This document shows positions 1-7,703 of a stretch of DNA of 32,213 nt, in pieces. The position numbers and the translations under genes were made by a program. The notes below the pieces were generated by a model, which had not been told where the DNA came from, did no database searches, and worked only from the letters and a program-made list of their open reading frames with translations. Origin of the DNA: Thermoplasmatales archaeon UBA509 (lineage in GTDB: Archaea > Thermoplasmatota > Thermoplasmata > Thermoplasmatales > Thermoplasmataceae). Each line of letters begins with the position of its first letter. Positions within the stretch are counted from its first letter, which is position 1. The DNA lies in assembly GCA_002498845.1 (NCBI GenBank), contig DAJC01000016.1, positions 35,315 to 67,527 on the forward strand, in the 5' to 3' direction.

Positions 1-501
1 ACGCTTTCCAATTATGCAAGGATTATACGGGGGCTTCCATACTATGAACTTGGAATAGTTTACCTCACAAACGGCATTTTTGTGGTTGTCTCGCAGCCAT
101 TCATATTCCGCATTTCGAGGAAGATCGGGAATTTTATATCCTATGGCCTGGGCACGCTGATCTATTCTGCCGGATTTTTCAGTTACGCCTTTGACCACGG
201 AATTGTATCCTTTGTCGTTTCCACTGTTATCCTGACCATTGGAGAAGATTTTGCCTTTCCTACCGGCGTCACGATGATATCCAATGTCTCCAAGCCAGAG
301 AACATCGGAAAGAACATGGGCTTATACAACGCGTTCCTCTCGGCTGGGCGGGCAGTGGGTCCGCTTCTGGGCGGCACTGTATACTCCCTAACCACAGACC
401 CTGTGTTCCTCTGGTTCTACACTACACTTTCCGGCTTTGCAAGCCTGGCGATTTTCCTGGGTATTTTCACAAAAAACCGGGCTGCTCTAGATCAGCGATG
501 A
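1..501 (+). CDS. MFS transporter, C-terminal part (cut by window edge)
   Basis: The frame is open from base 1 to the stop at 499-501, so the gene begins outside the window; the GTG at 82 is internal. The visible 166 residues hold about four or five hydrophobic segments and the small-residue helix 'NAFLSAGRAVGPLLGG', typical of the C-terminal half of Major Facilitator Superfamily carriers. A short charged tail follows the last segment. The substrate cannot be told. It reads toward the 5S gene, about 70 nt downstream. Confidence 0.85.
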   Translation, partial: TLSNYARIIRGLPYYELGIVYLTNGIFVVVSQPFIFRISRKIGNFISYGLGTLIYSAGFFSYAFDHGIVSFVVSTVILTIGEDFAFPTGVTMISNVSKPENIGKNMGLYNAFLSAGRAVGPLLGGTVYSLTTDPVFLWFYTTLSGFASLAIFLGIFTKNRAALDQR

Positions 502-544
502 CCATAGATTCTAAAAGCACTGAAAGCCATTCTTGCCAAAATGA

Positions 545-552
545 TTTTATAG
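545..552 (+). promoter_or_regulatory. TATA box of the 5S rRNA gene
   Basis: The sequence TTTTATAG lies about 25 nt before the predicted 5' end of the 5S rRNA, the normal archaeal TBP-to-start distance. It suggests that the 5S gene has its own promoter. Confidence 0.6.
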
Positions 553-571
553 ATCCGTGATATGTAGTGTT

Positions 572-692
572 CGTGACGGCCAGAGCGGCAGGGTCACACC
601 CGGTCTCATTCCGAACCCGATGGTAAAGCCTGCCACGTTTCGCACGTGTACTATCTTCCGCGAGGGGATGGGAAATGCGATTCGCTGTCATA
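572..692 (+). rRNA. rrf: 5S ribosomal RNA, stand-alone gene
   Basis: The sequence carries 5S hallmarks: the loop segment CATTCCGAACCCGA, then GGTAAAGCC, and the 3' GCGAGGGGATGGGAAATGCG block. Helix I is formed by TGACGGC (574-580) with GCTGTCA (684-690), seven pairs including one G-T. Ends are estimated to within about 3 nt from helix I and the upstream TATA box. No 16S or 23S gene is in this window, which fits the unlinked rRNA genes known in Thermoplasma. A T-rich stretch (691-720) follows and may serve as terminator. Confidence 0.93.
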
Positions 693-720
693 TCTTCTTA
701 TTAATTGTATTTCATTTTCG
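691..720 (+). terminator. T-rich putative terminator after 5S rRNA
   Basis: Several short T runs follow the 3' strand of 5S helix I directly. Archaeal RNA polymerase ends transcription at such U-rich tracts without needing a hairpin. The assignment rests on position and composition only. Confidence 0.35.
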
Positions 721-744
721 ATTAAGCAATGATAAACGATGGAT

Positions 745-954
745 TTATGCTGGCTGTTTTTCTGGCACCATCAGGACTAAACGTATGGCTATTATTGCAA
801 ATATAAGCCCAATTGTGGAGCCGATATCCCAGATTGTTCCATCAGACGCTCCGAATGGATACTGCAATATACCCAGCTGGTTGAGATATGTTGCAACAAA
901 TGATATGATGATGGCTCCCATAATGAGTCTTTTCAGAAACGGAGTTGAAACCAT
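745..954 (-). CDS. Small membrane protein, two TM segments, unknown function
   Basis: A 69-residue protein beginning MVSTPFLKRL with two hydrophobic segments (about residues 9-27 and 43-62) joined by a short polar loop, ending in a charged tail. I do not recognise the family. I chose the ATG at 954 because an A/T-rich TATA-like element (TTTATTAAA on the minus strand, about 971-979) lies 20-25 nt upstream, fitting leaderless initiation; a longer TTG-started version (to 1029) would add 25 polar residues. It runs in the same direction as the next small membrane gene (1091-1417). Confidence 0.55.
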   Translation of the reverse strand: MVSTPFLKRLIMGAIIISFVATYLNQLGILQYPFGASDGTIWDIGSTIGLIFAIIAIRLVLMVPEKQPA

Positions 955-1090
955 ATTGTAAACATGAAAATTTAATAAATGAATTTTTTCATTAACAGAA
1001 GGGAGGGAGTTATCTAAAATTTTCTCCAAGCGGTTTATTGAAAAGGGCTTCCATCACGTATAAACAGGTTGCCAAAGCACTGTTGCTTGA

Positions 1091-1417
1091 TCAGGCCGAT
1101 TCCTCGGAATCCGCACTTCCAGCATACCTTACCAGGTATACTCCCATGAGAACTATTAGCGCCACAATAACTGAAAGGGAAGCTATTAAAGAGAATGATG
1201 CCAGATCTATAAACTGCCCGAAAAGGATTATGTTGAGGACCATTATGAAGAGTTCAGTATAACCCGCTGAATCAGAAGCCATGGCTGACACTCCAAGAAG
1301 CGCAATGGCCACTGTGGCAAATGAAAGCAGGATGCCATATCCCGTCTGCCCGATCCCGAATATCACAATAAAACCATTGATTATGCCAAGAAATGCGCCG
1401 TCAATTAGAAGTTGCAT
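1091..1417 (-). CDS. Membrane protein of unknown function; true N-terminus probably further upstream
   Basis: From the ATG at 1417 the protein has 108 residues with three hydrophobic segments (about 8-28, 29-46 and 55-97, the last probably two helices) and an acidic C-terminus. No family is recognised. The frame stays open 55 codons further upstream to a stop at 1583-1585. That stretch reads like protein: a basic start, a hydrophobic helix around 'LLRIIFIFPTLLYT', then an acidic loop. It contains no ATG, GTG or TTG. A TATA-like element at 1564-1570 would place a leaderless start near an ATT at 1546 or a CTG at 1543. The gene is divergent from marR at 1685. Confidence 0.6.
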   Translation of the reverse strand: MQLLIDGAFLGIINGFIVIFGIGQTGYGILLSFATVAIALLGVSAMASDSAGYTELFIMVLNIILFGQFIDLASFSLIASLSVIVALIVLMGVYLVRYAGSADSEESA

Positions 1418-1563
1418 CTCAAACTTCCTGAGACTGGTATCATCATCTGCATCCTCTCCGAAAATTCCCCGGCCAGCAAGAGCTCTGGAAAGAATGCTTG
1501 CTGTATAGAGCAGCGTGGGGAATATGAAGATGATTCTCAGCAGAATCGTAAATATCAGTTTTT

Positions 1564-1570
1564 TAATATA
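1564..1570 (-). promoter_or_regulatory. TATA-like element for the minus-strand membrane gene
   Basis: TATATTA on the minus strand sits in an A/T-rich patch upstream of the membrane protein frame. Transcription starting about 25 nt downstream would begin near 1542-1546, inside the extended frame and upstream of the first ATG. Confidence 0.3.
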
Positions 1571-1636
1571 ATTACTAACTACTTAATTTCTGCTGCTGAA
1601 TTCATCATGAAACGAAATCAATTGGAAAGAAAACGT

Positions 1637-1674
1637 AGTTAGGTAATGCTAATAGTTAAGTATAGCTAAGTAAT
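1637..1674. promoter_or_regulatory. Direct repeats upstream of marR, candidate operator
   Basis: Three related ten-mers occur in a short stretch: AGTTAGGTAA (1637-1646), AGTTAAGTAT (1654-1663) and AGCTAAGTAA (1665-1674). A reverse-oriented relative, TAACTACTTAATT, lies at 1575-1587 near the promoter of the divergent membrane gene. MarR proteins usually control their own operon, so these are candidate binding sites. The element at 1655-1664 could also be the TATA box for a start at 1685. Confidence 0.4.
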
Positions 1675-1684
1675 TTACCTCCCT

Positions 1685-2191
1685 ATGACTTCAATGCCAA
1701 AACCGGAAGGAGACATGAGTGAGAAAGCCGGAACAGGAAATGCTCTTTTCCATTCCCTGAGGTCCGTCATGGAAGAATTCATGTTCCTTCAGGTTGAGAT
1801 TACGCGATCATCAGGACTGATGGTCTACCAGTATGCTCTGATGCGATATCTCAGAGCCAATGGCCCTCAGAGGCTCACTGATCTTTCCAGATTTCTCCAT
1901 GTCAGGAATCCCACAGTTACGGGCATTATAGACACACTTCAGAACAGGGAGCTTGTATCCAGGGAGGATGATCCGGCGGACAGGCGTGCTTCAAGAGTCT
2001 TTCTCAATCCCCAGGGAATCGCCCTGCTGGATGAGATCGAAGAAAAAATTATTTCCAGCGTAAGTGAGGCCATAGCCGGCATTGATGAATCATCAGCAGC
2101 AAGGATGTGCGCTTTCCTTGACAGGATTGCATCATCCCTGAGAGCGTCCGCAGAAGATGAAATAAGAGGAAGTGAGAACAAATGCCATTAG
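1685..2191 (+). CDS. MarR-family transcriptional regulator
   Basis: 168 residues with the winged-helix layout of MarR repressors: N-terminal dimerisation helix, recognition region 'NPTVTGIIDTLQNRELVSR' (about 79-97), and the wing signature DPADRRASRV just after it, then a C-terminal dimerisation helix. It probably represses its own operon, releasing DNA when a small ligand binds. Its end overlaps the MFS exporter gene by 10 nt, the usual regulator-exporter pairing. An in-frame ATG at 1715 is preceded by GGAAGGAGA and may be the real start, giving a protein ten residues shorter. Confidence 0.9.
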   Translation: MTSMPKPEGDMSEKAGTGNALFHSLRSVMEEFMFLQVEITRSSGLMVYQYALMRYLRANGPQRLTDLSRFLHVRNPTVTGIIDTLQNRELVSREDDPADRRASRVFLNPQGIALLDEIEEKIISSVSEAIAGIDESSAARMCAFLDRIASSLRASAEDEIRGSENKCH

Positions 2192-3717
2192 ATAATGAAG
2201 ATGACAGACTGAATTATGTTTCAAACGAGGATTTCGATGCAAAGTACTCACGCAAAGTCATGCTGATACTTGCAGGACTTGTCCTGATTGTTATGTACAT
2301 CGAAGGAATGCTGACGCCTTCACTGCACAGCATAGCCCTGGCGTTCAATGTCACATCGGCACAGGTGAGCCTTCTGCTCTCCGCCTACCTGGTTGGAGGC
2401 GTTGCCATGACCCCGATTATGGGAAAGCTCGGTGACATATACGGCAAGAAGAAGATTCTGTCAGTGGTGCTTCTGGTCTATGCCGTTGCCGTGTCAGTCA
2501 CAGGATTTTCGCCAAATTTCACATTCATGGTTATTTCCAGGACTATCCAGGGTATCGGACTGACAATAATGCCACTTGGAATGAGCCTCATGAGGGAGGA
2601 ATTCCCCAAGGACATGGTGCCCAGGGCGCAGGCCCTCATAAGTGCCATGTTCGGAGCAGGGTTTGCTGTGAGCCTTCCACTGGGGTCACTGGTGTCAAAT
2701 GACTTCGGCTGGAGGATGACATATCACACGGCCATACCATTTGTACTTGCACTTGCCATAACAACAATGATAGTGGTAAGAGAATCAAGGTTCAGGAGGC
2801 CAGATACAAAGATAGACTATATCGGTGCTTCGCTTCTTGCAGCTTCCCTTGCACTGTTCGTCTTTGCCCTGTCTGAGGCGCCAAGCTGGGGATGGACTTC
2901 ATTGGGTACGCTTTCAATGATTGCCTCCGGTGCCGTACTCATCATACCCCTGACACTCTTCGAAAGGCGCTATTCAAGGATGGGCGGGGAGCCCATACTG
3001 GACTTCAGGCTTCTGTCCTACCGGAACGTAATGGTCGCAAACATTGTCCTTTCCATATCAGGTATGGGCATGTTCCTTGCAATGCAGGCCCTCACATACA
3101 GGTTTGAGCTCCCGAGTCCTTCTGGGTATGGAAAATCAATCCTGTACACGGGAATATCACTTGTTCCGTTTGCCATAGGCATGCTTGTTTTCGCCCCAAT
3201 AACAGGTAGGCTCGTATCCAGGATGGGCGTGAAGCCTCTGGCAATCATTGGCTCCGTAATATCAGGGGCAGGCTTCATCCTGGAATCCATATTCCATTCC
3301 TATGATCAGATGCTCATGTTCGAGTTTGTCACTGGCGGTGGGCTTTCAATAATGAATGCCTCACTGATAAATCTCATAGTGCTCACAGTAAACCCCCGGG
3401 ACATGGGACTTGCAACAGCCATGAACGGCACTTTCCGGAATGTTGGGAGCAGTATAGGCGCACCCATAGCCGGATCCATAATGGCAACCGTCTCCGCACT
3501 GTATCTTGTTGGAAACAGTCCAACCGGCCCTGTATATGTATCAATGCCCACATCCAGTGCGTTCGCTTACATATTCCTGATTGCGGGAGCTGCCTTTGCA
3601 GTGGCTGCCATTCTGTCGCTGCTTGCCAGGGAAGTTCTAGGTTCCAGAGCTGGATCCAGATCCGCCAGGAGGCCTGCCGTTAATGAGGTGGAGGCAAAAA
3701 CTATGGATAAATTGTGA
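2182..3717 (+). CDS. MFS drug exporter, DHA2-like (14 TM type)
   Basis: 511 residues, long enough for the 14-helix DHA2 drug:H+ antiporter layout. The loop 'GKLGDIYGKKKIL' (about 93-105) matches MFS motif A between helices 2 and 3, and 'PLGSLVSNDFGWRMTYH' resembles the motif C and post-helix-5 region. The C-terminal 25 residues are polar. It overlaps marR by 10 nt and is presumably co-transcribed with it, so the likely role is efflux of a toxic compound sensed by MarR. The substrate cannot be predicted from sequence. Confidence 0.9.
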   Translation: MPLDNEDDRLNYVSNEDFDAKYSRKVMLILAGLVLIVMYIEGMLTPSLHSIALAFNVTSAQVSLLLSAYLVGGVAMTPIMGKLGDIYGKKKILSVVLLVYAVAVSVTGFSPNFTFMVISRTIQGIGLTIMPLGMSLMREEFPKDMVPRAQALISAMFGAGFAVSLPLGSLVSNDFGWRMTYHTAIPFVLALAITTMIVVRESRFRRPDTKIDYIGASLLAASLALFVFALSEAPSWGWTSLGTLSMIASGAVLIIPLTLFERRYSRMGGEPILDFRLLSYRNVMVANIVLSISGMGMFLAMQALTYRFELPSPSGYGKSILYTGISLVPFAIGMLVFAPITGRLVSRMGVKPLAIIGSVISGAGFILESIFHSYDQMLMFEFVTGGGLSIMNASLINLIVLTVNPRDMGLATAMNGTFRNVGSSIGAPIAGSIMATVSALYLVGNSPTGPVYVSMPTSSAFAYIFLIAGAAFAVAAILSLLAREVLGSRAGSRSARRPAVNEVEAKTMDKL

Positions 3718-3720
3718 TTA

Positions 3721-3728
3721 TTTTAATA
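3721..3728 (+). promoter_or_regulatory. TATA box of otsA
   Basis: TTTTAATA begins four bases after the MFS stop codon and is centred about 25 nt before the otsA ATG at 3750. The spacing predicts a leaderless or nearly leaderless otsAB transcript, independent of the marR-MFS operon. Confidence 0.6.
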
Positions 3729-3749
3729 GGATGAACAAATTTTGACTTA

Positions 3750-5111
3750 ATGAGGTATGTCATAGTCACCAGCAGATGCCCCGTGAGCCATGACCGCTCT
3801 GGGGGCCGCGAAACCCTGCGCCGGAATGTGGGTGGCGTGGTTACTGCCCTGCATCAGGCCATGAAGGCAAACGGAGGTGTTTGGATCTGCTGGGGCGATG
3901 GCAATGCCGACATGAATTATCCGGTGGAAGACTATGAGGGATATACTGTTGCAAGGATATTCCTGAACCGAAATGAGAAGCATGGTTTCTATGATGAATA
4001 TTCCAACGGCACCTTATGGCCTCTTTTCCATTATTTCAGGGAACGCGTAAGGTACGTTGAAGATTCGTTTGAGACATACAGTGCAGTGAACAGAAAATTT
4101 GCAGAGGCCGTAGCAAAGTATATGGATAACGATTCGGTGATCTGGGTTCATGACTACCAGCTCAGCCTTGTTCCTGAGTTCGTAAGGAAACTGGGGATTG
4201 GCAATTTCATCATATTCACCTGGCACATACCGTGGGTTTCCAGCGAATTCTTCAACATTCTTCCGCAGGCAAAGGAAATTGTGGACAGCATTACCCAGGC
4301 TGACATGATAACATTTCATACAGAGCTTTACCGGAAGAACTTCAGGGAGTCGTGCGAAAGGCTCTCCCAGCCTGACTTCAATGTGGATGACCGGACCTCA
4401 GCATACTCCCTGGGCATTGATTCGGATTATTATTCCAGGGTCGATGAACCCGTGAATCCACTTGAGAACCTCCAGAAGAATGGCAAAGTCATATTCTCAA
4501 TTGACAGGCTTGACTACACCAAAGGGCTCATAAACCGCGTGCTGTCTGTTGAGAAGGTCCTGAAGAAATATCCTGATACAAGGGGGCGATTCCATTATGT
4601 TATGATGGTTACTCCAAGCAGGACATCTGTCTCCGAATACATAAGGATGAAACGCGACCTGGAAATGGAGATCGGCAGGATAAACGGTTCCCATGGCGAT
4701 ATAAAGTGGCAGCCCATAATTTATATGTACAGCAAAATATCGGACAGGGTCCTGCTGTCCTATTACCGTTATGCCGATATTGCCCTCATCACGCCTGTGA
4801 TGGATGGCCTGAACCTGGTGAGCAAGGAGTTCGTTGCTGCATCCCGTCAGGGAATCCTTATACTGTCCGAGTTTGCCGGGGCTGCATTCAACCTCCCGCA
4901 GGCCCTTATTGTAAACCCCAACGATATCAGTGCAATGGCCGATACAATATACACTGCCATGAATATGGATAAGGGCGAAATTGCCAGAAGGCTTGAGGCC
5001 ATGAAGACATCCGTTACAAGAAGAAACCTCAAATGGTGGATAGACGCAATCGAAAAGCGTGCGAAGACCCTGATGGCAAACAGGAAGGTGTTCAATGCCC
5101 CTGGACAGTGA
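3750..5111 (+). CDS. otsA: Trehalose-6-phosphate synthase (GT20)
   Basis: 453 residues, close to the usual OtsA length. It transfers glucose from a nucleotide sugar to glucose-6-phosphate. Visible GT20 features in order: N-terminal 'TSRCPVS' with a nearby 'VGG' loop, 'VHDYQL' (about 134-139), 'HIPWVSSEFF' acceptor-site region, 'RLDYTKGL' (phosphate and nucleotide-binding Arg/Lys), and 'DGLNLVSKEF' with the donor-binding Glu. The phosphatase gene follows with a 17-nt overlap, so both steps of trehalose synthesis are coupled. The start is set by the TATA box 25 nt upstream. A related activity such as glucosylglycerol-phosphate synthesis is less likely given the partner. Confidence 0.93.
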   Translation: MRYVIVTSRCPVSHDRSGGRETLRRNVGGVVTALHQAMKANGGVWICWGDGNADMNYPVEDYEGYTVARIFLNRNEKHGFYDEYSNGTLWPLFHYFRERVRYVEDSFETYSAVNRKFAEAVAKYMDNDSVIWVHDYQLSLVPEFVRKLGIGNFIIFTWHIPWVSSEFFNILPQAKEIVDSITQADMITFHTELYRKNFRESCERLSQPDFNVDDRTSAYSLGIDSDYYSRVDEPVNPLENLQKNGKVIFSIDRLDYTKGLINRVLSVEKVLKKYPDTRGRFHYVMMVTPSRTSVSEYIRMKRDLEMEIGRINGSHGDIKWQPIIYMYSKISDRVLLSYYRYADIALITPVMDGLNLVSKEFVAASRQGILILSEFAGAAFNLPQALIVNPNDISAMADTIYTAMNMDKGEIARRLEAMKTSVTRRNLKWWIDAIEKRAKTLMANRKVFNAPGQ

Positions 5112-5823
5112 CCTCATAAGGGAGGCCCGTGGTCTTCCTCGTGGATCACCCATCTTCCTTGACTATGATGGTACACTGGTGCCTCTGTCCACGGATCCGG
5201 AAACAACCTTCCCTGATGATGATGTCCTATGGATAATGGACCGGCTGTCAGGGAAATATCAGGTCTATGTCGCCACAGGAAGATCAATTCCTGAGATCAC
5301 AAGATTCCTGGACAGCAGGTATAATTTCATTGCGCTCCACGGAGCGATTCTGAAGCCAAAGGATGGGCAGCCGGAGTATGTAACTGATGCAGGGGAATAT
5401 ATCAGGAAATGTGACGCCATTTACGCCGGGAGAGATGATTTCTTCAGGAGATACCCTGGACTCAAGATGACAAACAAACAGGGAGGGTTGGTTTTCATAA
5501 TGTGGGGGCTCGATGAGAAAGCCATGTCATCACTTGTGGAGGAAGTGTCCATGCTTGCCTCACAGACGGGAATGGATCTTTACAGAGGAAAGAGAATAGT
5601 TGAGCTCCGTATCCCGGGAGTTAACAAGGGAATTACCATAAGGGGGGTCAGGAACGGGGCGCCTGCCCTCATAGCTGGAGATGATGCAACAGACGAGGAT
5701 TCGTTCCTTGACAACCCCGATGCCATCACAGTTAAAGTTGGGGACGGCGACACAGCCGCAAGGTTTCGCGTCAGGGACGTGGCTGAATTCAGGGTACTCC
5801 TGAAGGCAATGTCAGAATCCTGA
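5095..5823 (+). CDS. otsB: Trehalose-6-phosphate phosphatase (HAD superfamily)
   Basis: 242 residues. It hydrolyses trehalose-6-phosphate to trehalose. HAD motifs are complete: motif I 'FLDYDGTL' with nucleophile Asp23 and Asp25, motif II at 'ATGRS' (Thr61), motif III Lys178 in 'NKG', and motif IV 'GDDATDED' (Asp196, Asp197). The residues between motifs II and III form the small cap domain. It overlaps otsA by 17 nt and overlaps the 3' end of the convergent nitrilase gene by 12 nt. A structure of a trehalose-6-phosphate phosphatase-related protein of this size is known from Thermoplasma acidophilum. Confidence 0.93.
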   Translation: MPLDSDLIREARGLPRGSPIFLDYDGTLVPLSTDPETTFPDDDVLWIMDRLSGKYQVYVATGRSIPEITRFLDSRYNFIALHGAILKPKDGQPEYVTDAGEYIRKCDAIYAGRDDFFRRYPGLKMTNKQGGLVFIMWGLDEKAMSSLVEEVSMLASQTGMDLYRGKRIVELRIPGVNKGITIRGVRNGAPALIAGDDATDEDSFLDNPDAITVKVGDGDTAARFRVRDVAEFRVLLKAMSES

Positions 5824-6612
5824 TATATCATACATGTCCTTCCGCCTCTGTTTTATCAGTGGTACATCCACTGAGTATTTTTCCGGCAGAGACATGTCCA
5901 GATCCACCGTGAGTATGCCTTCTTGGTTATCCAGCTCCCCCAGAACGTCCCCATAGGGACTCACTGCCATTGTATGGCCTGTGAAATCCTTTCCGCACTG
6001 TGCGGATGCCAGCACAAATGAGCCATTTTCAATGGCCCTTGCCCTGAGCAGTGTGCGCCATGTCTCCAGTTTTCTCTCTCCGACAAACCACCCTGCCTGG
6101 TATGATATAATGGATGCGTCCTTGAGGCGTATGAGCCTGGCGGGCTCTGGGAACCTGAGATCATAGCATATCTGAAGCCCCATGCGGGCATGCGGCACTG
6201 CAAAGGCAGAGGGACTTATGTTGCCCTGCTGGTAACAGGAGCTCTCCCTGTGCCCGTACGCATCGAACAGGTGCAGTTTCCTGTATTTCCCGGAAACTAT
6301 CCCCAGATCGTTCACCACAATGGATGTGTTATATGGTCTGATGCCTGTGCCGGCATATTCAACAATATTGAGAACCATGGTCAGCTTCCCCTTTGTGGAT
6401 GCAGTCATGGCGGTAACGAAATTTCCGTCAGTTGGCTCCGCTGCTGCAGCTGTTGTTTCCGGAACAGAGTAATCGGGAAGGAACATCTGGTATTCCGGGA
6501 ATATTGCAAGCTCTGCCCCCTCCTCCATTGCTTCTCCCAGCAGCTGCAGGGACTTCTGCAGGTTTGCCTCCTTGTCTCCCCTGCTTTCCATCTGTATAAG
6601 TGATACCTTCAT
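5812..6612 (-). CDS. Carbon-nitrogen hydrolase (nitrilase superfamily amidase)
   Basis: 266 residues with the full nitrilase-fold catalytic set: Glu40 in 'IFPEY', Lys112 in 'YRKLHLFDAYG', and Cys149 in 'LQICYDLRFPE'. The 'RKLHLFD' and 'CYDLRFPE' forms resemble the Nit/omega-amidase branch, whose members remove ammonia from small amides such as deaminated glutathione; the exact substrate is inferred only weakly. I chose the ATG at 6612 over two GTG codons upstream because GGTGGTGA lies three bases before it. That site overlaps the top6A stop codon, so the gene is translationally coupled to top6A. Confidence 0.88.
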   Translation of the reverse strand: MKVSLIQMESRGDKEANLQKSLQLLGEAMEEGAELAIFPEYQMFLPDYSVPETTAAAAEPTDGNFVTAMTASTKGKLTMVLNIVEYAGTGIRPYNTSIVVNDLGIVSGKYRKLHLFDAYGHRESSCYQQGNISPSAFAVPHARMGLQICYDLRFPEPARLIRLKDASIISYQAGWFVGERKLETWRTLLRARAIENGSFVLASAQCGKDFTGHTMAVSPYGDVLGELDNQEGILTVDLDMSLPEKYSVDVPLIKQRRKDMYDISGF

Positions 6613-6614
6613 TT

Positions 6615-7703
6615 TCACCACCTGTTTCCGTTAATCTGCGACAGCTTTTCCGGCAGATATGTGGACGTGACATAGTTCAGGCCGTATTTTGCTAGAGCCT
6701 GCTGCTCTGCCTTCTTTCCTATGCGCAGCATGGTTTCTATCTCATCCCTCCACATCTCTGAATTGAATCTCGGGTCCTTGAGTTCTGCATTCAGTGCCGC
6801 AATGTCCTTGTCGTTGAGCTTGTCCGTTGGGAGATCGTAATTCAGTATGTCGGATGCGGTCACGCCGATAAACTCTGCTGTAGGGACAGCCAGGTAATGT
6901 GATATGTGGGCAGTCTTAATGGCACCGTAAGCTATGGATGCATATATCCTGAATGACCACGGATCCCCATCTGTGAACACCACAACAGGAACGCCCCTTT
7001 CCTCGTTTATCCTCTTGAGAAGGCGCCTTGTGCTCCGGGCCGGCTGCCCCTTGAGATGTACAAGCAGGCACCGGTTGCTCTCATCAAACCCGTTTTCCAC
7101 CAGTCTGTCGAACATACCTCCCGTCTCTATTGCAAGGATGAAATCCGCGTCTACATCCTTGATGTGGAACTTGTCGTCCTCAACCGAATATGGAATAGAG
7201 TAACCGCTGTCCCCCACATCATCCTTGCAGTTTATCTTCTTGAATTCGCCTTTCCTTGTCTTTTCCTCGACCGTGATGTTGCCAATTATGCTGGCCCCGT
7301 TCTCTTCAGGGCGCAGCCTGAAGTCCTCCCTGAGCAGGGCACTGATGACCTCCAGATCCTCTGCCATCAGGTTCGATTCGTCCTGAGTGTGGAACTTTCC
7401 CAGGTTCCATCCCTCGGAGATGTAGTACATTTCCCTAAGTGTTGACGATTTCCCCTCCTGCAGCATCTCCCTGATGAAGTCTATCATGTACAGGATTTTC
7501 ACCATGTATTCCGCCCCGTCCGTTGTCCTGCCTGAACGGGTCACCTGGGATTCCCCGTATTTCCATACTGAAAGCATGGGATCAAGAACAATGTTGTCCC
7601 TGTTCCTTGAGGGCATGGATATCTCAGGCACCTCGCCGCTCACAAGGTAGTCGTATATCCTTGACGCTATGCCCTCAAGGGATGATTTCACCTCACCAGG
7701 CAT
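6615..7703 (-). CDS. top6A: DNA topoisomerase VI subunit A
   Basis: 362 residues, normal for the Spo11/Top6A family. The N-terminal winged-helix (5Y-CAP) domain carries 'LREMYY' with the predicted cleaving Tyr94. The C-terminal Toprim domain has Glu193 in 'AIETGGMFD' and the 'DGDP' pair Asp245/Asp247, which bind Mg2+. With subunit B it makes transient double-strand breaks and relaxes positive and negative supercoils. It follows top6B with a TAATG overlap. Presence of this enzyme is notable because Thermoplasmatales are described as lacking Topo VI. Confidence 0.96.
   Translation of the reverse strand: MPGEVKSSLEGIASRIYDYLVSGEVPEISMPSRNRDNIVLDPMLSVWKYGESQVTRSGRTTDGAEYMVKILYMIDFIREMLQEGKSSTLREMYYISEGWNLGKFHTQDESNLMAEDLEVISALLREDFRLRPEENGASIIGNITVEEKTRKGEFKKINCKDDVGDSGYSIPYSVEDDKFHIKDVDADFILAIETGGMFDRLVENGFDESNRCLLVHLKGQPARSTRRLLKRINEERGVPVVVFTDGDPWSFRIYASIAYGAIKTAHISHYLAVPTAEFIGVTASDILNYDLPTDKLNDKDIAALNAELKDPRFNSEMWRDEIETMLRIGKKAEQQALAKYGLNYVTSTYLPEKLSQINGNRW

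Noticed and set aside
557..961. Open frame of 134 codons on the plus strand
   Set aside because: It covers the 5S rRNA gene and the antisense of the small membrane gene; its protein has no family character.
4497..5153. Long minus-strand open frame of 218 codons
   Set aside because: It is antisense to otsA, whose GT20 motifs are complete; no ribosome site or family match is visible.
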